In this document: positions 9,023-18,181 of the stretch, piece after piece
Numbering within the stretch: position 1 is the first letter of the stretch
Layout of the letters: each line of letters begins with the position of its first letter
DNA from: Opitutia bacterium
GTDB taxonomy: Bacteria > Verrucomicrobiota > Verrucomicrobiia > Opitutales > Opitutaceae
DNA: 64,000 bases
NCBI GenBank assembly: GCA_003142615.1
Contig: PLMW01000069.1
Span: forward strand, 1 to 64,000
Direction of reading: 5' to 3'
The notes under the pieces: generated by a model
Databases searched by the model: none
What the model was told of the DNA's origin: nothing
The model's input: the letters and a program-made list of their open reading frames with translations, nothing else
Position numbers and translations under genes: made by a program

Positions 9023-12000
9023 ATGAATCTTCCCGAGCTTTGCATCCGCCGGCCGGTCATGACCACGCTGCTGAGCGCGGCGCTGTGCGTGTTCGGCATG
9101 ATGGCCTACCGGCTGCTGCCGGTGAGCGACCTGCCCAACGTCGATTTTCCGACCATCGTCGTTTCCGCCAGCCTGCCTGGCGCCACGCCGGAGACGATGG
9201 CGTCCGCCGTCGCCACGGTGCTCGAGCAGCAGTTCTCCACCATCGCGGGCATCGATTCAATGACCTCGACGAGCACGATCGGCTCCACCCAGATCACGCT
9301 GCAGTTCACGCTCGAACGCAACATCGATGCCGCGGCGCAGGACGTCCAGGCCGCCATCGCCGCGGTGCAGCGCCGCCTGCCCACCGACATGCCGGCGCCG
9401 CCGTCCTACCGCAAGACGAACCCCGCCGACCAGCCCGTGCTTTTTCTCGCGCTGAGTTCGCCCACGCTGCCGCTGTCGGACGTGGACGAATATGCCGAGA
9501 CGATGCTCACGCAGCGAATTTCCATGGTGGACGGTGTGTCCCAGGTGCAGGTCTACGGCGCGCAGAAATACGCCCTGCGCGTGCGGCTCGATCCGCGCCT
9601 GCTGGCCAGCCGCGGCATCGCCATCAGCGAGGTGCAGGCGGCGCTCGACGCGCACAATGTCAACCTGCCGACCGGCCTGCTCGACGGCCCGCACCAGGCA
9701 CTGACGGTGGTGGCCAACGGCCAGCTGGCCGACGTCAACGAATTCCGCAATATTGTCGTCACCTACCGCAACGGGGCGCCGGTGCGGCTGGGCGAGCTCG
9801 CCGAGGTCATCGACAGCGTGCAGGCCAACCGCGTGGCGAGCTGGTACTACGAAGGCGGCCGGAGCGCCCGCGCCATCGTGCTCGCCATCCAGAAGCAGCC
9901 CGGCACCAACACCGTGGAGGTGGTGGACCGGGTGCGCGCGCTCCTCCCCGCTTTTCAGAAACAGCTGCCCGAATCGGTGTACCTCGACGTGCTGCGCGAC
10001 CAGTCGGCGGCCGTGCGCGAATCGGTCGCCGACGTGCGGTTCACGCTCATCCTGGCCATCGCGCTCGTGGTGATGGTGATCTTTCTCTTCCTGCGCACCA
10101 TCCCGGCGACGGTCATTCCCGGCATCGCCATCCCCATGGCGCTGCTCGGCACCTTCGTGGTGATGTTTTTCTGCGGCTACACGATCGACAACCTCTCGCT
10201 GCTCGCGCTCACGCTCTCGGTCGGCTTCGTGGTGGATGACGCCATTGTCATGCTCGAGAACATCGTGCGTCACATCGAGCGGGGGCTGCCGGTGCGGGAG
10301 GCAGCGTTCAAGGGCTCGGGCGAGATCGGCTTCACGATCCTGTCAATGACGCTCTCGCTCGTCGCGGTGTTCATCCCGGTGCTGTTCATGGGCGGCATCC
10401 TCGGCCGGCTGCTGCACGAGTTCGCGGTGACGATCACCGCGGCCATCCTGGTCTCGGGCCTGGTGTCGCTCACGCTCACGCCGATGCTGTGCAGCCGGTT
10501 TCTGCATCCGCATCGGGCGGCCGACGGCACCGAGCTGCACGGGCGGCTGTTCCAGCTTTCGGAGCGCGGCTTCGAGGCGATGCGGTCGGCCTATGAGCGC
10601 TCGCTGCGTTACTGCCTGCACCACCGCGGGGCCACGGTCAGTGTGGCCGGGCTCATGGTGGTGCTGACCGTGCTCGTGGCGCGCATCCTGCCGCAGGGCT
10701 TCATCCCGACCGACGACACGGGCCTGCTCACCGTCTTTACCGAGGCCGCCCAGGACGTCTCCTTCGACGAGATGGCGCGCCACCAGCAGGCGGCTGCGGC
10801 CATCCTCGCGAAGAATCCCGCGGTGGATGCCTTCATGTCGGCCATCGGCAGCGGCGGCGGCAGCTCCACGCTCAACAATGGCCGCATGATCGTGCGCCTG
10901 AAGCCCCGGGGGCAGCGGGCGCCGGCCCCGGTGGTGGTGCAGCAGCTCCGCCAGCAGCTGGCCGTCATTCCCGGCCTGCTGGTCTATCCGCAGCAGCCGC
11001 CGACCATCCGCATCGGCGGCCAGCAGACGAAGGCGCTGTATCAGTTCTCACTGTTCGGCTCGGACCTCGCCGAGCTTTACCGCGTGGCCCGCGACGTGGA
11101 GGCGAAGTTCCGTACGCTGCCGCAGCTCGTGGACGTGAACACCGACCTCCAGATCACGAGTCCGCAGGTGCGGGTGGACATCCAGCGCGACCGGGCGGCC
11201 ACGCTCGGCATCACGCCCGAGCAGATCGAGGAGGCCCTCTACAGCGCGTTCGGCACGCGCCAGGTCTCGACCATCTACACGCCGACCAACCAGTACTATG
11301 TGATCATGGAGGTGGCGCCGCAATTCCAGCGCGACTCGTCGGCGCTTTCGCTCATCTACCTGCCGGCGCGCAACGGCCGGCTCGTGCCGCTCGACACGGT
11401 GGCGATGCTGCGGCCCGATGTGGGGCCGCTCTCCCTCAACCACCTCGGCCAGGTGCCGGCGGTGACGCTCTCCTTCAATCTGCGGCCCGGCGTGGCGCTC
11501 AGCGAGGCGACCGCGGCCATCAATGAAATCGCGCGCCGCGACCTTCCGCCGACGATCAGCTACAGCTTTGTCGGCGCGGCCCAGGCGTTCGCGTCGTCGA
11601 CCCAGGGCCTCACCCTCCTGCTGATCATGGCGGTGCTCGTGATCTATATCGTGCTCGGCATCCTCTACGAGGATTTCATCCATCCGCTCACCATTCTTTC
11701 GGGCCTGCCGGCCGCGAGCTTCGGCGCGCTGTTCACGCTCTGGGCGTTCCGGCAGGAACTCAACATCATGGGCTACGTGGGCATCATCCTGCTGGTCGGC
11801 ATCGTGAAGAAGAACGCGATCATGATGATCGACTTCGCCCTCGCCACGCGCGCGCAGGGCGAAACGTCGGCGGAGAAGGCGATCTTCCAAGCCTGCCTGG
11901 TGCGCTTCCGGCCGATCATGATGACCTCGTTTGCGGCGCTCGCCAGCGCCATCCCCATCGCCCTGGGACTCGGCGCTGGCGCCGAGTCGCGCCGTCCGCT

Positions 12001-12163
12001 CGGGCTCGCGGTAGTCGGCGGTCTGGTGGTCTCGCAGATGCTGACGCTCTACATCACGCCGGTCATCTACATCTACATGGAGCATTTCACGGTGTGGCTG
12101 CGCCGGCACCGGGCGCAACCCGCCCCGGTAGTGACTGGCGGCAGCGAGGTTGCAGCGAAGTAA
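9023..12163 (+). CDS. RND family multidrug efflux permease (AcrB/MdtBC-like)
   Basis: A proton-driven inner-membrane pump of the hydrophobe/amphiphile efflux family. The product is 1,046 residues, the normal length. N-terminal sequence MNLPELCIRRPVMTTLLSAAL is typical for MdtB/MdtC/MexB types. Transmembrane helix 4 carries the proton-relay pair in LSVGFVVDDAIVMLEN, followed by the GEIGFTILSMTLSLVAVFIP block. The second half repeats the fold (DFIHPLTILSGLPAA, MGYVGIILLVGIVKKNAIMMID), with two large periplasmic loops of about 280 residues each. It is the last gene of the marR-adaptor-permease operon. The C-terminus, rich in basic residues and then acidic, is unremarkable. Substrate cannot be read from sequence. 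Confidence 0.94.
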   Translation: MNLPELCIRRPVMTTLLSAALCVFGMMAYRLLPVSDLPNVDFPTIVVSASLPGATPETMASAVATVLEQQFSTIAGIDSMTSTSTIGSTQITLQFTLERNIDAAAQDVQAAIAAVQRRLPTDMPAPPSYRKTNPADQPVLFLALSSPTLPLSDVDEYAETMLTQRISMVDGVSQVQVYGAQKYALRVRLDPRLLASRGIAISEVQAALDAHNVNLPTGLLDGPHQALTVVANGQLADVNEFRNIVVTYRNGAPVRLGELAEVIDSVQANRVASWYYEGGRSARAIVLAIQKQPGTNTVEVVDRVRALLPAFQKQLPESVYLDVLRDQSAAVRESVADVRFTLILAIALVVMVIFLFLRTIPATVIPGIAIPMALLGTFVVMFFCGYTIDNLSLLALTLSVGFVVDDAIVMLENIVRHIERGLPVREAAFKGSGEIGFTILSMTLSLVAVFIPVLFMGGILGRLLHEFAVTITAAILVSGLVSLTLTPMLCSRFLHPHRAADGTELHGRLFQLSERGFEAMRSAYERSLRYCLHHRGATVSVAGLMVVLTVLVARILPQGFIPTDDTGLLTVFTEAAQDVSFDEMARHQQAAAAILAKNPAVDAFMSAIGSGGGSSTLNNGRMIVRLKPRGQRAPAPVVVQQLRQQLAVIPGLLVYPQQPPTIRIGGQQTKALYQFSLFGSDLAELYRVARDVEAKFRTLPQLVDVNTDLQITSPQVRVDIQRDRAATLGITPEQIEEALYSAFGTRQVSTIYTPTNQYYVIMEVAPQFQRDSSALSLIYLPARNGRLVPLDTVAMLRPDVGPLSLNHLGQVPAVTLSFNLRPGVALSEATAAINEIARRDLPPTISYSFVGAAQAFASSTQGLTLLLIMAVLVIYIVLGILYEDFIHPLTILSGLPAASFGALFTLWAFRQELNIMGYVGIILLVGIVKKNAIMMIDFALATRAQGETSAEKAIFQACLVRFRPIMMTSFAALASAIPIALGLGAGAESRRPLGLAVVGGLVVSQMLTLYITPVIYIYMEHFTVWLRRHRAQPAPVVTGGSEVAAK

Positions 12164-12615
12164 ACGTGACTGACGGGGCCTGGCCGCACCGGACCGGGTG
12201 CGTCTTGAGGGTTGGATGAAACCTTGTGAGGAGCATCGTGTCTCCCCTTGAGCCGACTAGCAGCCATGAACGCACATCCTTTCCTTGCCTTCGCGGGACC
12301 GGCGCCGTTGCCCGCGCGTTTGCAGATCCGCCGACGCGGGAAGGTCGGGTTGCTGCCACCGCGTTTCGTTCCTGCGTCCTTTAACAACCCCTTGCTCAGG
12401 GCCGCCGCCCCGGCCTCTCTGTGCGCTGGATCTTCACGCCCGTCGCCCCAGACGCCTCCGGGATGCGTCCCACCGCGATTTTTTGCCCCTGCGGACGGAT
12501 GTTGCCCTCACTCCCCGAAAAGTGACAATCACCGCCGCCGTTCAAGACACTGACACCGTGGTCTTCCTGAGCCAGCTGTCGAAATAGCGAACCCCGACCG
12601 ACCTCCCCGCGACCT
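12164..12615. other. Gene-free stretch of 452 bp after the RND permease
   Basis: Open frames exist on both strands but none has a family-like composition, a start with a ribosome-binding site or a credible signal; they are Pro/Arg-rich GC-driven frames. A 6-bp stem (CGCACC...GGTGCG at about 12189-12206) lies shortly after the permease stop but lacks a T-tract. The promoter for the lipoprotein at 12616 presumably lies near the right end. I see no repeat or RNA gene here. Confidence 0.5.
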
Positions 12616-13035
12616 ATGAAACACCAATGGAAACCGCTCTTCCTCCTCGCGCCGGCCGTTGCGTTCTTCGCCGGCTGCCAGACCACCCCGGGACCCGACG
12701 AGCCCCTGGACACCACCAAGTACACCATCGAAAGCACGGACAAATTCGTGCTGCTCGAACAGGCTGCCCAAGGGTCTGTCACGTGCACCGGTCTGCAGGA
12801 GCGCATCCTGCCCGACGGCCGCCTTGAAGTCGTGGCCAACGTGAAGAATCGCGAGAAGCACCGCCTCCAGGTTCAGATCAACTGCGTGTTCAAGGACGAG
12901 CAGGGCGTCTCCACGGGCGATATGACGTCGGTCCGGAGTCTTACCCTCGCGGAAAATGTCACCGAGGCGGTCAAGTTCACCTCGACGAACAACCTGGCCC
13001 GCAAATACACCATCCAAGTCCGCGAGACGCGATGA
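12616..13035 (+). CDS. YcfL-like (DUF1425) lipoprotein
   Basis: A 139-residue envelope lipoprotein. The N-terminus (MKHQWKPLFLLAPAVAFFAG-C) is a lipoprotein signal with Cys at 21. The rest is a compact beta-sandwich, VTCTGLQERILPDGRLEVVANVKNR, with the LEV-AN-KNR segment typical of the DUF1425/YcfL family. In that family the domain resembles a fibronectin-like fold and often sits beside the penicillin-binding-protein activator LpoB. Here no LpoB gene is adjacent; the next gene is a MATE pump after 321 bp. The protein is probably outer-membrane anchored. Function is unproven, and family assignment rests on short motifs. Confidence 0.7.
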   Translation: MKHQWKPLFLLAPAVAFFAGCQTTPGPDEPLDTTKYTIESTDKFVLLEQAAQGSVTCTGLQERILPDGRLEVVANVKNREKHRLQVQINCVFKDEQGVSTGDMTSVRSLTLAENVTEAVKFTSTNNLARKYTIQVRETR

Positions 13036-13356
13036 GCTGTCGGATCGCGGTCTGAAGCCGCTCCAGCAGCCTGGTAGAGCACGTTCTACTTAACGCGCCG
13101 CGGCGGTTTTGGACCCGGGCGACGATTTGCGCGGTGCCGGGCGCCAGCGCGGAATATGACCGGCGTTTCTGCGACTGCCACCAGAGCGCTGCGACAAACA
13201 CCGCCCGCAGCGCCAGCCACAGCCAGAGCCTGCGCCAGTTCATCGACCGGCACCATACCTTCCTCCCAACACCAAAAAAACGGGTGACGATCCCCGGCAA
13301 TTGTCGTTGTTTCGCTCGCGCCAAAGCCCTGCGCTAGTCACCCGCCACCTCCGCTC
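13036..13356. other. 321-bp interval without a firm gene; possible short antisense membrane ORF
   Basis: The interval separates the lipoprotein from the MATE gene. On the minus strand a frame beginning with ATG at 13243 encodes a Trp/Leu-rich start (MNWRRLWLWLALRAVFVAAL) that looks like one membrane helix. The frame then becomes Arg/Ser-rich without family character and runs 59 bp antisense into the lipoprotein gene, ending at 12977. I cannot decide whether it is a real small membrane protein. The right end must contain the MATE promoter; no clear -35/-10 pair stands out. Confidence 0.3.
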
Positions 13357-14721
13357 ATGTCCGTTTTCAAACAGTCGCTCGCGGAACTGCGCCCGACGCT
13401 GGCGCTGGCCCTGCCCATCACCGTCGGGCAGGTAAGTCAGATTTTGATGGGCCTGACGGACAGCGCGATGGTCGGCCACGTGGGCAAGGTGCCGCTGGCG
13501 GCCGCGGCTTTTGCCGGCAGCGTCTTCGGACTGTTTTTCATCGTGGGCACGGGTCTGCTCGTGCCGGTGTCGGTGCTGGTGGCGCGCGCCCACGGCGCCG
13601 GCCGGCCCGATGAGTGCGGCCAGTGGCTGCGGCACGGACTCGCGGTGGCGCTGGCGGTCGGTGTGTTCGAGGCGCTGGTGACGTCGGTGCTGGCAACGCA
13701 ACTCCGGCGCCTCGGCCAGCCCGCGGAAGTGGTCGCGGCGGTCAACCCGTTTTTCGTCATCATCGGGGTGTCGCTCGTTCCGACCTTCCTGTTCCAGGTG
13801 CTGCGACAGACCAGCGAGGCGCTCGGCCGCCCCTGGCAGCCCATGACCATCCTGTTTTCCAGCGTCGGGCTGAACGCTTTGCTCAACTGGGTGTTCATCT
13901 TCGGGCATCTGGGTGCGCCGGCGCTCGGGTTGACCGGTTCCGGTTGTTCCACCCTGCTGGCGCGGGTGTCCAGCGTGATCGTCCTCTGGATCTGGCTGCG
14001 CCGTCAGCCCGACTTCCGCCCGCTGCTGCCCCGACCCGGCGATCTGCTGGCGCTGTCCCGCGCCCACCTCCGCGAGATGTTTCGCATCGGCCTGCCGGTC
14101 ACCGGACAACTGCTGTTTGAGGTCGGTGCATTTTCCACCGCCGCATTGATGATGGGCTGGCTCGGCACGGTGTCGCTCGCGGCCCACCAGATTGCCCTCA
14201 GTTGCGCCGCCTTTACCTTTATGTTTCCGCTGGGACTGTCGATGGCGGTGGGCATCCGCATGAGCCAGGCCGTGGGCCGGAAGCAGCGCGAGGCCCTGCG
14301 GCCGATCGGTTTTGGCGCGCTCGGCCTGAGCACGGCGGTGATGGGCACGTTCGCGCTGGTCTTCGTCTTGGCCGGCGGCTGGGTCGTCCGCGGTTTCACC
14401 GCCGATCCCGACGTCGCCGCCCTCGCGGCCCGGCTGCTGCTCGTGGCGGCCATCTTCCAGATCTTCGACGGCGGGCAGGTGGTCGGCGTTGGCGCGCTCC
14501 GTGGACTGACCGACGTGAGAATCCCAACCTTCATCACCTTCATCGCTTACTGGCTCGTGGCGCTGCCCGGCGCCTACTTGCTCGGCTTCAAAGCCCAACT
14601 CGGCGCGATCGGCATCTGGGTCGGGCTCGCCGCGGGACTCGCCTGCGCTGCCGTGCTGCTCGCGGCGCGTCTGGCCCGGGCGACGGCGCACCGGCCGCCC
14701 GCGGCGGCGGCCGCGGTCTGA
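13357..14721 (+). CDS. MATE family efflux transporter (NorM/DinF type)
   Basis: A 454-residue cation-coupled multidrug antiporter with twelve predicted membrane helices in two homologous halves. Visible family features are the N-terminal ELRPTLALALPITVGQVSQI, with MGLTDSAMVGHVG in helix 2, and the later repeat IGLPVTGQLLFEVGAFSTAALMMGWLGTVSLAAHQIAL. The second repeat carries QAVGRKQREALRPIGFGAL. The C-terminal half includes GALRGLTDVRIPTFI, typical of NorM-like members. The gene is single. The very end is Ala-rich and probably unstructured. Typical substrates are cationic dyes and fluoroquinolones, but specificity cannot be read here. Downstream is a 158-bp convergent gap holding an isolated palindrome. 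Confidence 0.92.
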   Translation: MSVFKQSLAELRPTLALALPITVGQVSQILMGLTDSAMVGHVGKVPLAAAAFAGSVFGLFFIVGTGLLVPVSVLVARAHGAGRPDECGQWLRHGLAVALAVGVFEALVTSVLATQLRRLGQPAEVVAAVNPFFVIIGVSLVPTFLFQVLRQTSEALGRPWQPMTILFSSVGLNALLNWVFIFGHLGAPALGLTGSGCSTLLARVSSVIVLWIWLRRQPDFRPLLPRPGDLLALSRAHLREMFRIGLPVTGQLLFEVGAFSTAALMMGWLGTVSLAAHQIALSCAAFTFMFPLGLSMAVGIRMSQAVGRKQREALRPIGFGALGLSTAVMGTFALVFVLAGGWVVRGFTADPDVAALAARLLLVAAIFQIFDGGQVVGVGALRGLTDVRIPTFITFIAYWLVALPGAYLLGFKAQLGAIGIWVGLAAGLACAAVLLAARLARATAHRPPAAAAAV

Positions 14722-14804
14722 GGTCTCCGTCTCGCCTCCCGCATCGCGCCGCCCCCGGCGGACCACGCCAGACGGTTTTTCCGGGTGCGTCCGCCTCAAC
14801 CGCA

Positions 14805-14825
14805 ATGTCAACTAATAGTTGACAT
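14805..14825. promoter_or_regulatory. Isolated perfect palindrome between convergent genes
   Basis: Two perfect 9-bp arms, ATGTCAACT and AGTTGACAT, are separated by AAT. This AT-rich site has the shape of a MarR- or TetR-type operator (GTTGAC half-sites), not of a terminator, because the stem is weak and no T-tract follows. It lies between the 3' ends of the MATE and aldo-keto reductase genes, where no promoter is expected. Confidence 0.45.
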
Positions 14826-14879
14826 CGCATCTTGGTCGCGCCTGGTCGAAACGCCGCGGCGCACGGCGACGAGACCGGT

Positions 14880-15863
14880 TCAGTACGGCCCGCGGATGTG
14901 CGCGTGCACCTCGCGCTGGTAGAAGTCCGTCAGCCGGGCGTGGAGTTCGCGCGTCAGCGGCGGCAGTGAGGACGCACGGGCATTGGCCCTCGCCTGCTCC
15001 GGATGCTTCGCGCCCGGAATGATCACGCTCACCGCCTCGAAATCGAGACACCACCGCAGCGCCATCTCCGCCATCGTGAAGCCGGGAGGCACCAGCGGCT
15101 TGAGCGCGTCGGCCAGTTCAACGCCCTTCTCGAACGGCAGGCCCGCAAACGTCTCGCCGACATTGAAACTGCCCCCGTCGCGGTTGTAGTTGCGGTGATC
15201 GCTGGCGGGAAAGCGCGTCGTCTTGCTGAACTTGCCGGCGAGCAGCCCGCTGGCAAGCGGCAGCCGCACGATGAGGGCCACCCGTCGTGCCCGGGCCGCG
15301 GCGAAGAGCGCGGCGATCGGCTTTTGCCGGAAGATGTTGAAGATGATTTGAAGCGAGGCGCAGCCCTCCTGCTCGACGCACCAGAACGCCTCGTCCATCG
15401 ACTCGACGCTGGCGCCATAGGCCCGGATCTTGCCCTCGGTCTGCAGCTCGCGCAGCCACCCGAACAGCTCGCCGCGTTTGAGCACCTCGAACGGCACACA
15501 ATGGAACTGCGTGAGATCGAGCGCGTCGACGCCCAGTCGCTGCAAGGAAGCCTCGGTATGACGGCGCACCGCGGCGCGGGTGAAGTTGGCCGGCCAGCCG
15601 GGATCGCTGAAGCGTCCGAGCTTGGTGGCAATGAAGATCCTCGCGTGCGTTTCCTTGAGGAAGCGGCCGATCAGCCGTTCGCTGCGGCCGGCGCCATAGA
15701 CGTCCGCTGTGTCGAAGAAATTGGTGCCCGCCTCGTGCGCGGCGCGAAGCGTGGCGAGAGCGGCGTCCTCGGTCACGTCGCCCCAGTCGGCTCCGAGCTG
15801 CCACGTGCCCAATCCAACCTCGCCCGCCGCGAAGCCCGTGCGGCCCAAGATGCGCGTTTTCAT
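14880..15863 (-). CDS. Aldo/keto reductase
   Basis: A 327-residue NADPH-dependent oxidoreductase with the TIM-barrel AKR fold. The catalytic tetrad is visible: Asp51 and Tyr56 (DTADVYGAGRSE), Lys81 (FIATKLG) and His121 (LDLTQFHCVP). The C-terminal cofactor region follows the pattern MALRWCLDFEAVSVIIPGAKHPEQARANA, as in the YhdN/Tas-like branch that uses VIPGA to bind the adenosine phosphate. It resembles general aldehyde or sugar-lactol reductases of the AKR11/12 type. The ATG at 15863 gives the standard N-terminus MKTRILGRTGF. It is divergent from the DsbD-type gene with 168 bp between them; no functional link is evident. Confidence 0.92.
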   Translation of the reverse strand: MKTRILGRTGFAAGEVGLGTWQLGADWGDVTEDAALATLRAAHEAGTNFFDTADVYGAGRSERLIGRFLKETHARIFIATKLGRFSDPGWPANFTRAAVRRHTEASLQRLGVDALDLTQFHCVPFEVLKRGELFGWLRELQTEGKIRAYGASVESMDEAFWCVEQEGCASLQIIFNIFRQKPIAALFAAARARRVALIVRLPLASGLLAGKFSKTTRFPASDHRNYNRDGGSFNVGETFAGLPFEKGVELADALKPLVPPGFTMAEMALRWCLDFEAVSVIIPGAKHPEQARANARASSLPPLTRELHARLTDFYQREVHAHIRGPY

Positions 15864-16031
15864 CGCCTGAAGCTGTGGCCTGGCTTCGCCCTGGCCGCAA
15901 CGCGGCAGTGCCTAAGCCGCCGCGCCGGGCCGCAGCCATCCGATCTGTTACAATCCAGGTTCTGCAAACCGCCCGTCCGGGAACAACCTTCACGGGTTGC
16001 ACCTCCTACAATCGCCATTAGGCTCCTCGCC

Positions 16032-18116
16032 ATGAAGTATCCGGCCCTGCTTCGCGCCACACCCGCCTGCCTGCTCTGCCTGGCCCTGCTGACCGCCGCC
16101 CACGCCCGGCCCGTCCGCAAAGGCGCGGTCGAGGCCGAGCTCGTGCCGGCCGTGACCAGCGTGCAGCCGGGTCACGCGTTCGACGTCGCCCTGCGCCTCG
16201 CACACGACCCGCACTGGCACACCTACTGGATCAACTCGGGCACCGGCTATCCCACTTCGATCAAATGGACGCTGCCGCCCGGCTGGCAGGCCGGTGCCAT
16301 CCAGTGGCCCGTGCCGCACGTGCTGACGGATGCCCACGGCACCATCACGGGCAACGGTTATGACGGCGAGGTGTACCTCCTTGTCACGCTGGTTCCGCCG
16401 GCCGACCTGTCGGACGGCATGAGCGTCACGTTCAAGGCCGCCGTCGACTGGCTCATGTGCAAGGAGGTCTGCGAGCCCGGCGAAGCGGCGCTCGAACTCA
16501 CGCTGCCCGTCGACGCCGGACCGCCCGCGCCCCATCCGCGCTGGGGCGCGCAACTGGCCGCGGCGCGCGGACAGCTGCCGCACGTCCCCGACGGCTGGCA
16601 GCTCGCCGCCGCGCGAGACGGCCAGATCGTGACGCTCACCGTGCAGGCACCGGCCGGAGCGACGTTCACACTGGCCGACTTCCATTTCTTCGCCGATGAC
16701 GGACTCATCGCTTACGACCAGCCGCAGTCCATCCGCACCGGAGGCAACGGCGCCCTCGTCCTGACTCTTCCCATTGATCCCGCGGGTCCGAAGAATCCAA
16801 CCCGCCTCTTCGGCGTGCTTGCGCTGGCCAAAGGCGATGTGCCCGGCATCCGGGTCGATCTTCCCTTCAGCACCCCACCTTCGACTTCCGCCCTTCGCCC
16901 TTCGCCCGCGGTCGCCGGCGGCCTGCCCGGCACGCTGGTGCTCGCCTTGCTCGGCGGACTGATCCTCAACCTCATGCCGTGCGTGTTTCCGGTGCTCGGC
17001 ATCAAGATCCTCGGCTTCGTCAACCAGGCGGGCGCGGACCGCCGCAAGGTCACGCTGCACGGCCTCGTGTTCGCGCTTGGCGTGCTGGTCTCGTTCTGGG
17101 TGCTGGCCGGCGCGCTCCTCGCCCTGCGGGCGGGCGGGCGGGAACTTGGCTGGGGGTTTCAACTGCAGGAGCCGGGCTTCGTGTTCGTGCTGGCGGCGCT
17201 GCTGCTGGTGTTTGCGCTCAACCTGAGCGGCTTGTTCGAGGTCGGCCTGTCGGCCACGGGTGTCGGCGCGCAACTGCAAAGGCAGTCCGGTTACTCCGGC
17301 TCGTTCTTCACCGGCGTGCTCGCCACCGTCGTGGCCACGCCGTGCTCGGCGCCGTTTCTCGCGCCCGCGCTTGGCGCGGCGCTGGCGCTGTCGGCCGTCG
17401 AATCGCTCGCCGTCTTCACGGCCATCGCGCTCGGGCTGGCGGTGCCCTACCTGCTGCTGTCCGCCTTCCCGGCCGCGGTGAAATTCCTGCCGCGGCCCGG
17501 CGCGTGGATGGAGACGTTCAAGCAGCTCATGGCCTTCCCGCTCTACGCCACGGTGGGCTTCCTCGTGTGGGTGCTCGCCGGGCAGACGCCGGACACCGGC
17601 CTGCTCAAGGTGCTCTTCGGCCTCGTGCTCGTGGCCATGGCCGCGTGGGCGTACGGACGGTGGACGCAGCACGGCGGCACCGCGGCGCGCCGGCGCTTCG
17701 GGGTCGCGCTGGCTGTGGTGCTGCTCGCCGCGGGCGTGACCGTGGGCTGGCCGCGTCCGTCGGATTTCACGTGGGAGAAGTGGAGCCCCGAGACCGTCGC
17801 CAAACTGCGCGCCGAGGGGAAGACGCTCTACGTCGACTTCACCGCGCGCTGGTGCGCCACCTGCCAGAGCAACAAGGCGGTGGTGTTCTCGTCGCAGAAG
17901 GTGCGCGACGCGCTGCGCGCGCACGGCGTGGTGCTGCTCAAGGCCGACTGGACCAGCCGCGATGCGCAGATCACCGAGGAGCTGGCGGCGTTTCATCGCA
18001 GCGCGGTGCCGTTCGATCTCATCTACGCACCCGGCCGCGCCGATCCGATCCTTTTACCGGAACTGCTTACTCCCGACATCGTGCTCGACGCGCTGGCGCA
18101 GGCGGCGGCGAAGTGA
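16032..18116 (+). CDS. dsbD: Thiol:disulfide interchange protein, DsbD-like
   Basis: An inner-membrane protein that moves reducing equivalents from cytoplasmic thioredoxin to periplasmic thiols. The 694-residue product starts with a signal peptide (MKYPALLRATPACLLCLALL, cleavage near AHA). The ATG at 16032 is chosen for this reason, although the frame is open about 1 kb further upstream. Residues about 30-280 are the periplasmic DsbD-alpha-like domain, with Cys in MCKEVCEPG. Residues about 300-560 form eight membrane helices with the paired Cys motifs MPCVFPV and TPCSAPF. The C-terminus is a thioredoxin-like gamma domain with the redox motif WCATC. A short linker (residues 284-293) is encoded by a heptanucleotide array. 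It converges on the DUF1573-rhodanese-MauE operon. Confidence 0.9.
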   Translation: MKYPALLRATPACLLCLALLTAAHARPVRKGAVEAELVPAVTSVQPGHAFDVALRLAHDPHWHTYWINSGTGYPTSIKWTLPPGWQAGAIQWPVPHVLTDAHGTITGNGYDGEVYLLVTLVPPADLSDGMSVTFKAAVDWLMCKEVCEPGEAALELTLPVDAGPPAPHPRWGAQLAAARGQLPHVPDGWQLAAARDGQIVTLTVQAPAGATFTLADFHFFADDGLIAYDQPQSIRTGGNGALVLTLPIDPAGPKNPTRLFGVLALAKGDVPGIRVDLPFSTPPSTSALRPSPAVAGGLPGTLVLALLGGLILNLMPCVFPVLGIKILGFVNQAGADRRKVTLHGLVFALGVLVSFWVLAGALLALRAGGRELGWGFQLQEPGFVFVLAALLLVFALNLSGLFEVGLSATGVGAQLQRQSGYSGSFFTGVLATVVATPCSAPFLAPALGAALALSAVESLAVFTAIALGLAVPYLLLSAFPAAVKFLPRPGAWMETFKQLMAFPLYATVGFLVWVLAGQTPDTGLLKVLFGLVLVAMAAWAYGRWTQHGGTAARRRFGVALAVVLLAAGVTVGWPRPSDFTWEKWSPETVAKLRAEGKTLYVDFTARWCATCQSNKAVVFSSQKVRDALRAHGVVLLKADWTSRDAQITEELAAFHRSAVPFDLIYAPGRADPILLPELLTPDIVLDALAQAAAK
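16881..16908 (+). repeat. Heptanucleotide array in the DsbD linker
   Basis: Four consecutive 7-bp units: TCGACTT, CCGCCCT, TCGCCCT, TCGCCCG. Their reading gives Ser/Leu/Arg/Pro residues exactly between the periplasmic domain and the first membrane helix. It is degenerate but in perfect 7-bp register. Confidence 0.55.
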
Positions 18117-18181
18117 ACGACGATCACGCGGCCTGCGAGGTTCCAACCGGAGGTCCCCCGGGAGCGCAAATGTGGAGGCCC

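Noticed and set aside
12248-12587. Two overlapping plus-strand frames after the RND operon
   Set aside because: Composition is Pro/Arg/Ser-rich, with no homology-like motif and no ribosome-binding site; treated as non-coding.
15003-16031. Upstream extension of the DsbD frame by 343 codons
   Set aside because: It lies antisense to the aldo-keto reductase gene and has no family character. The signal peptide at 16032 marks the true start.
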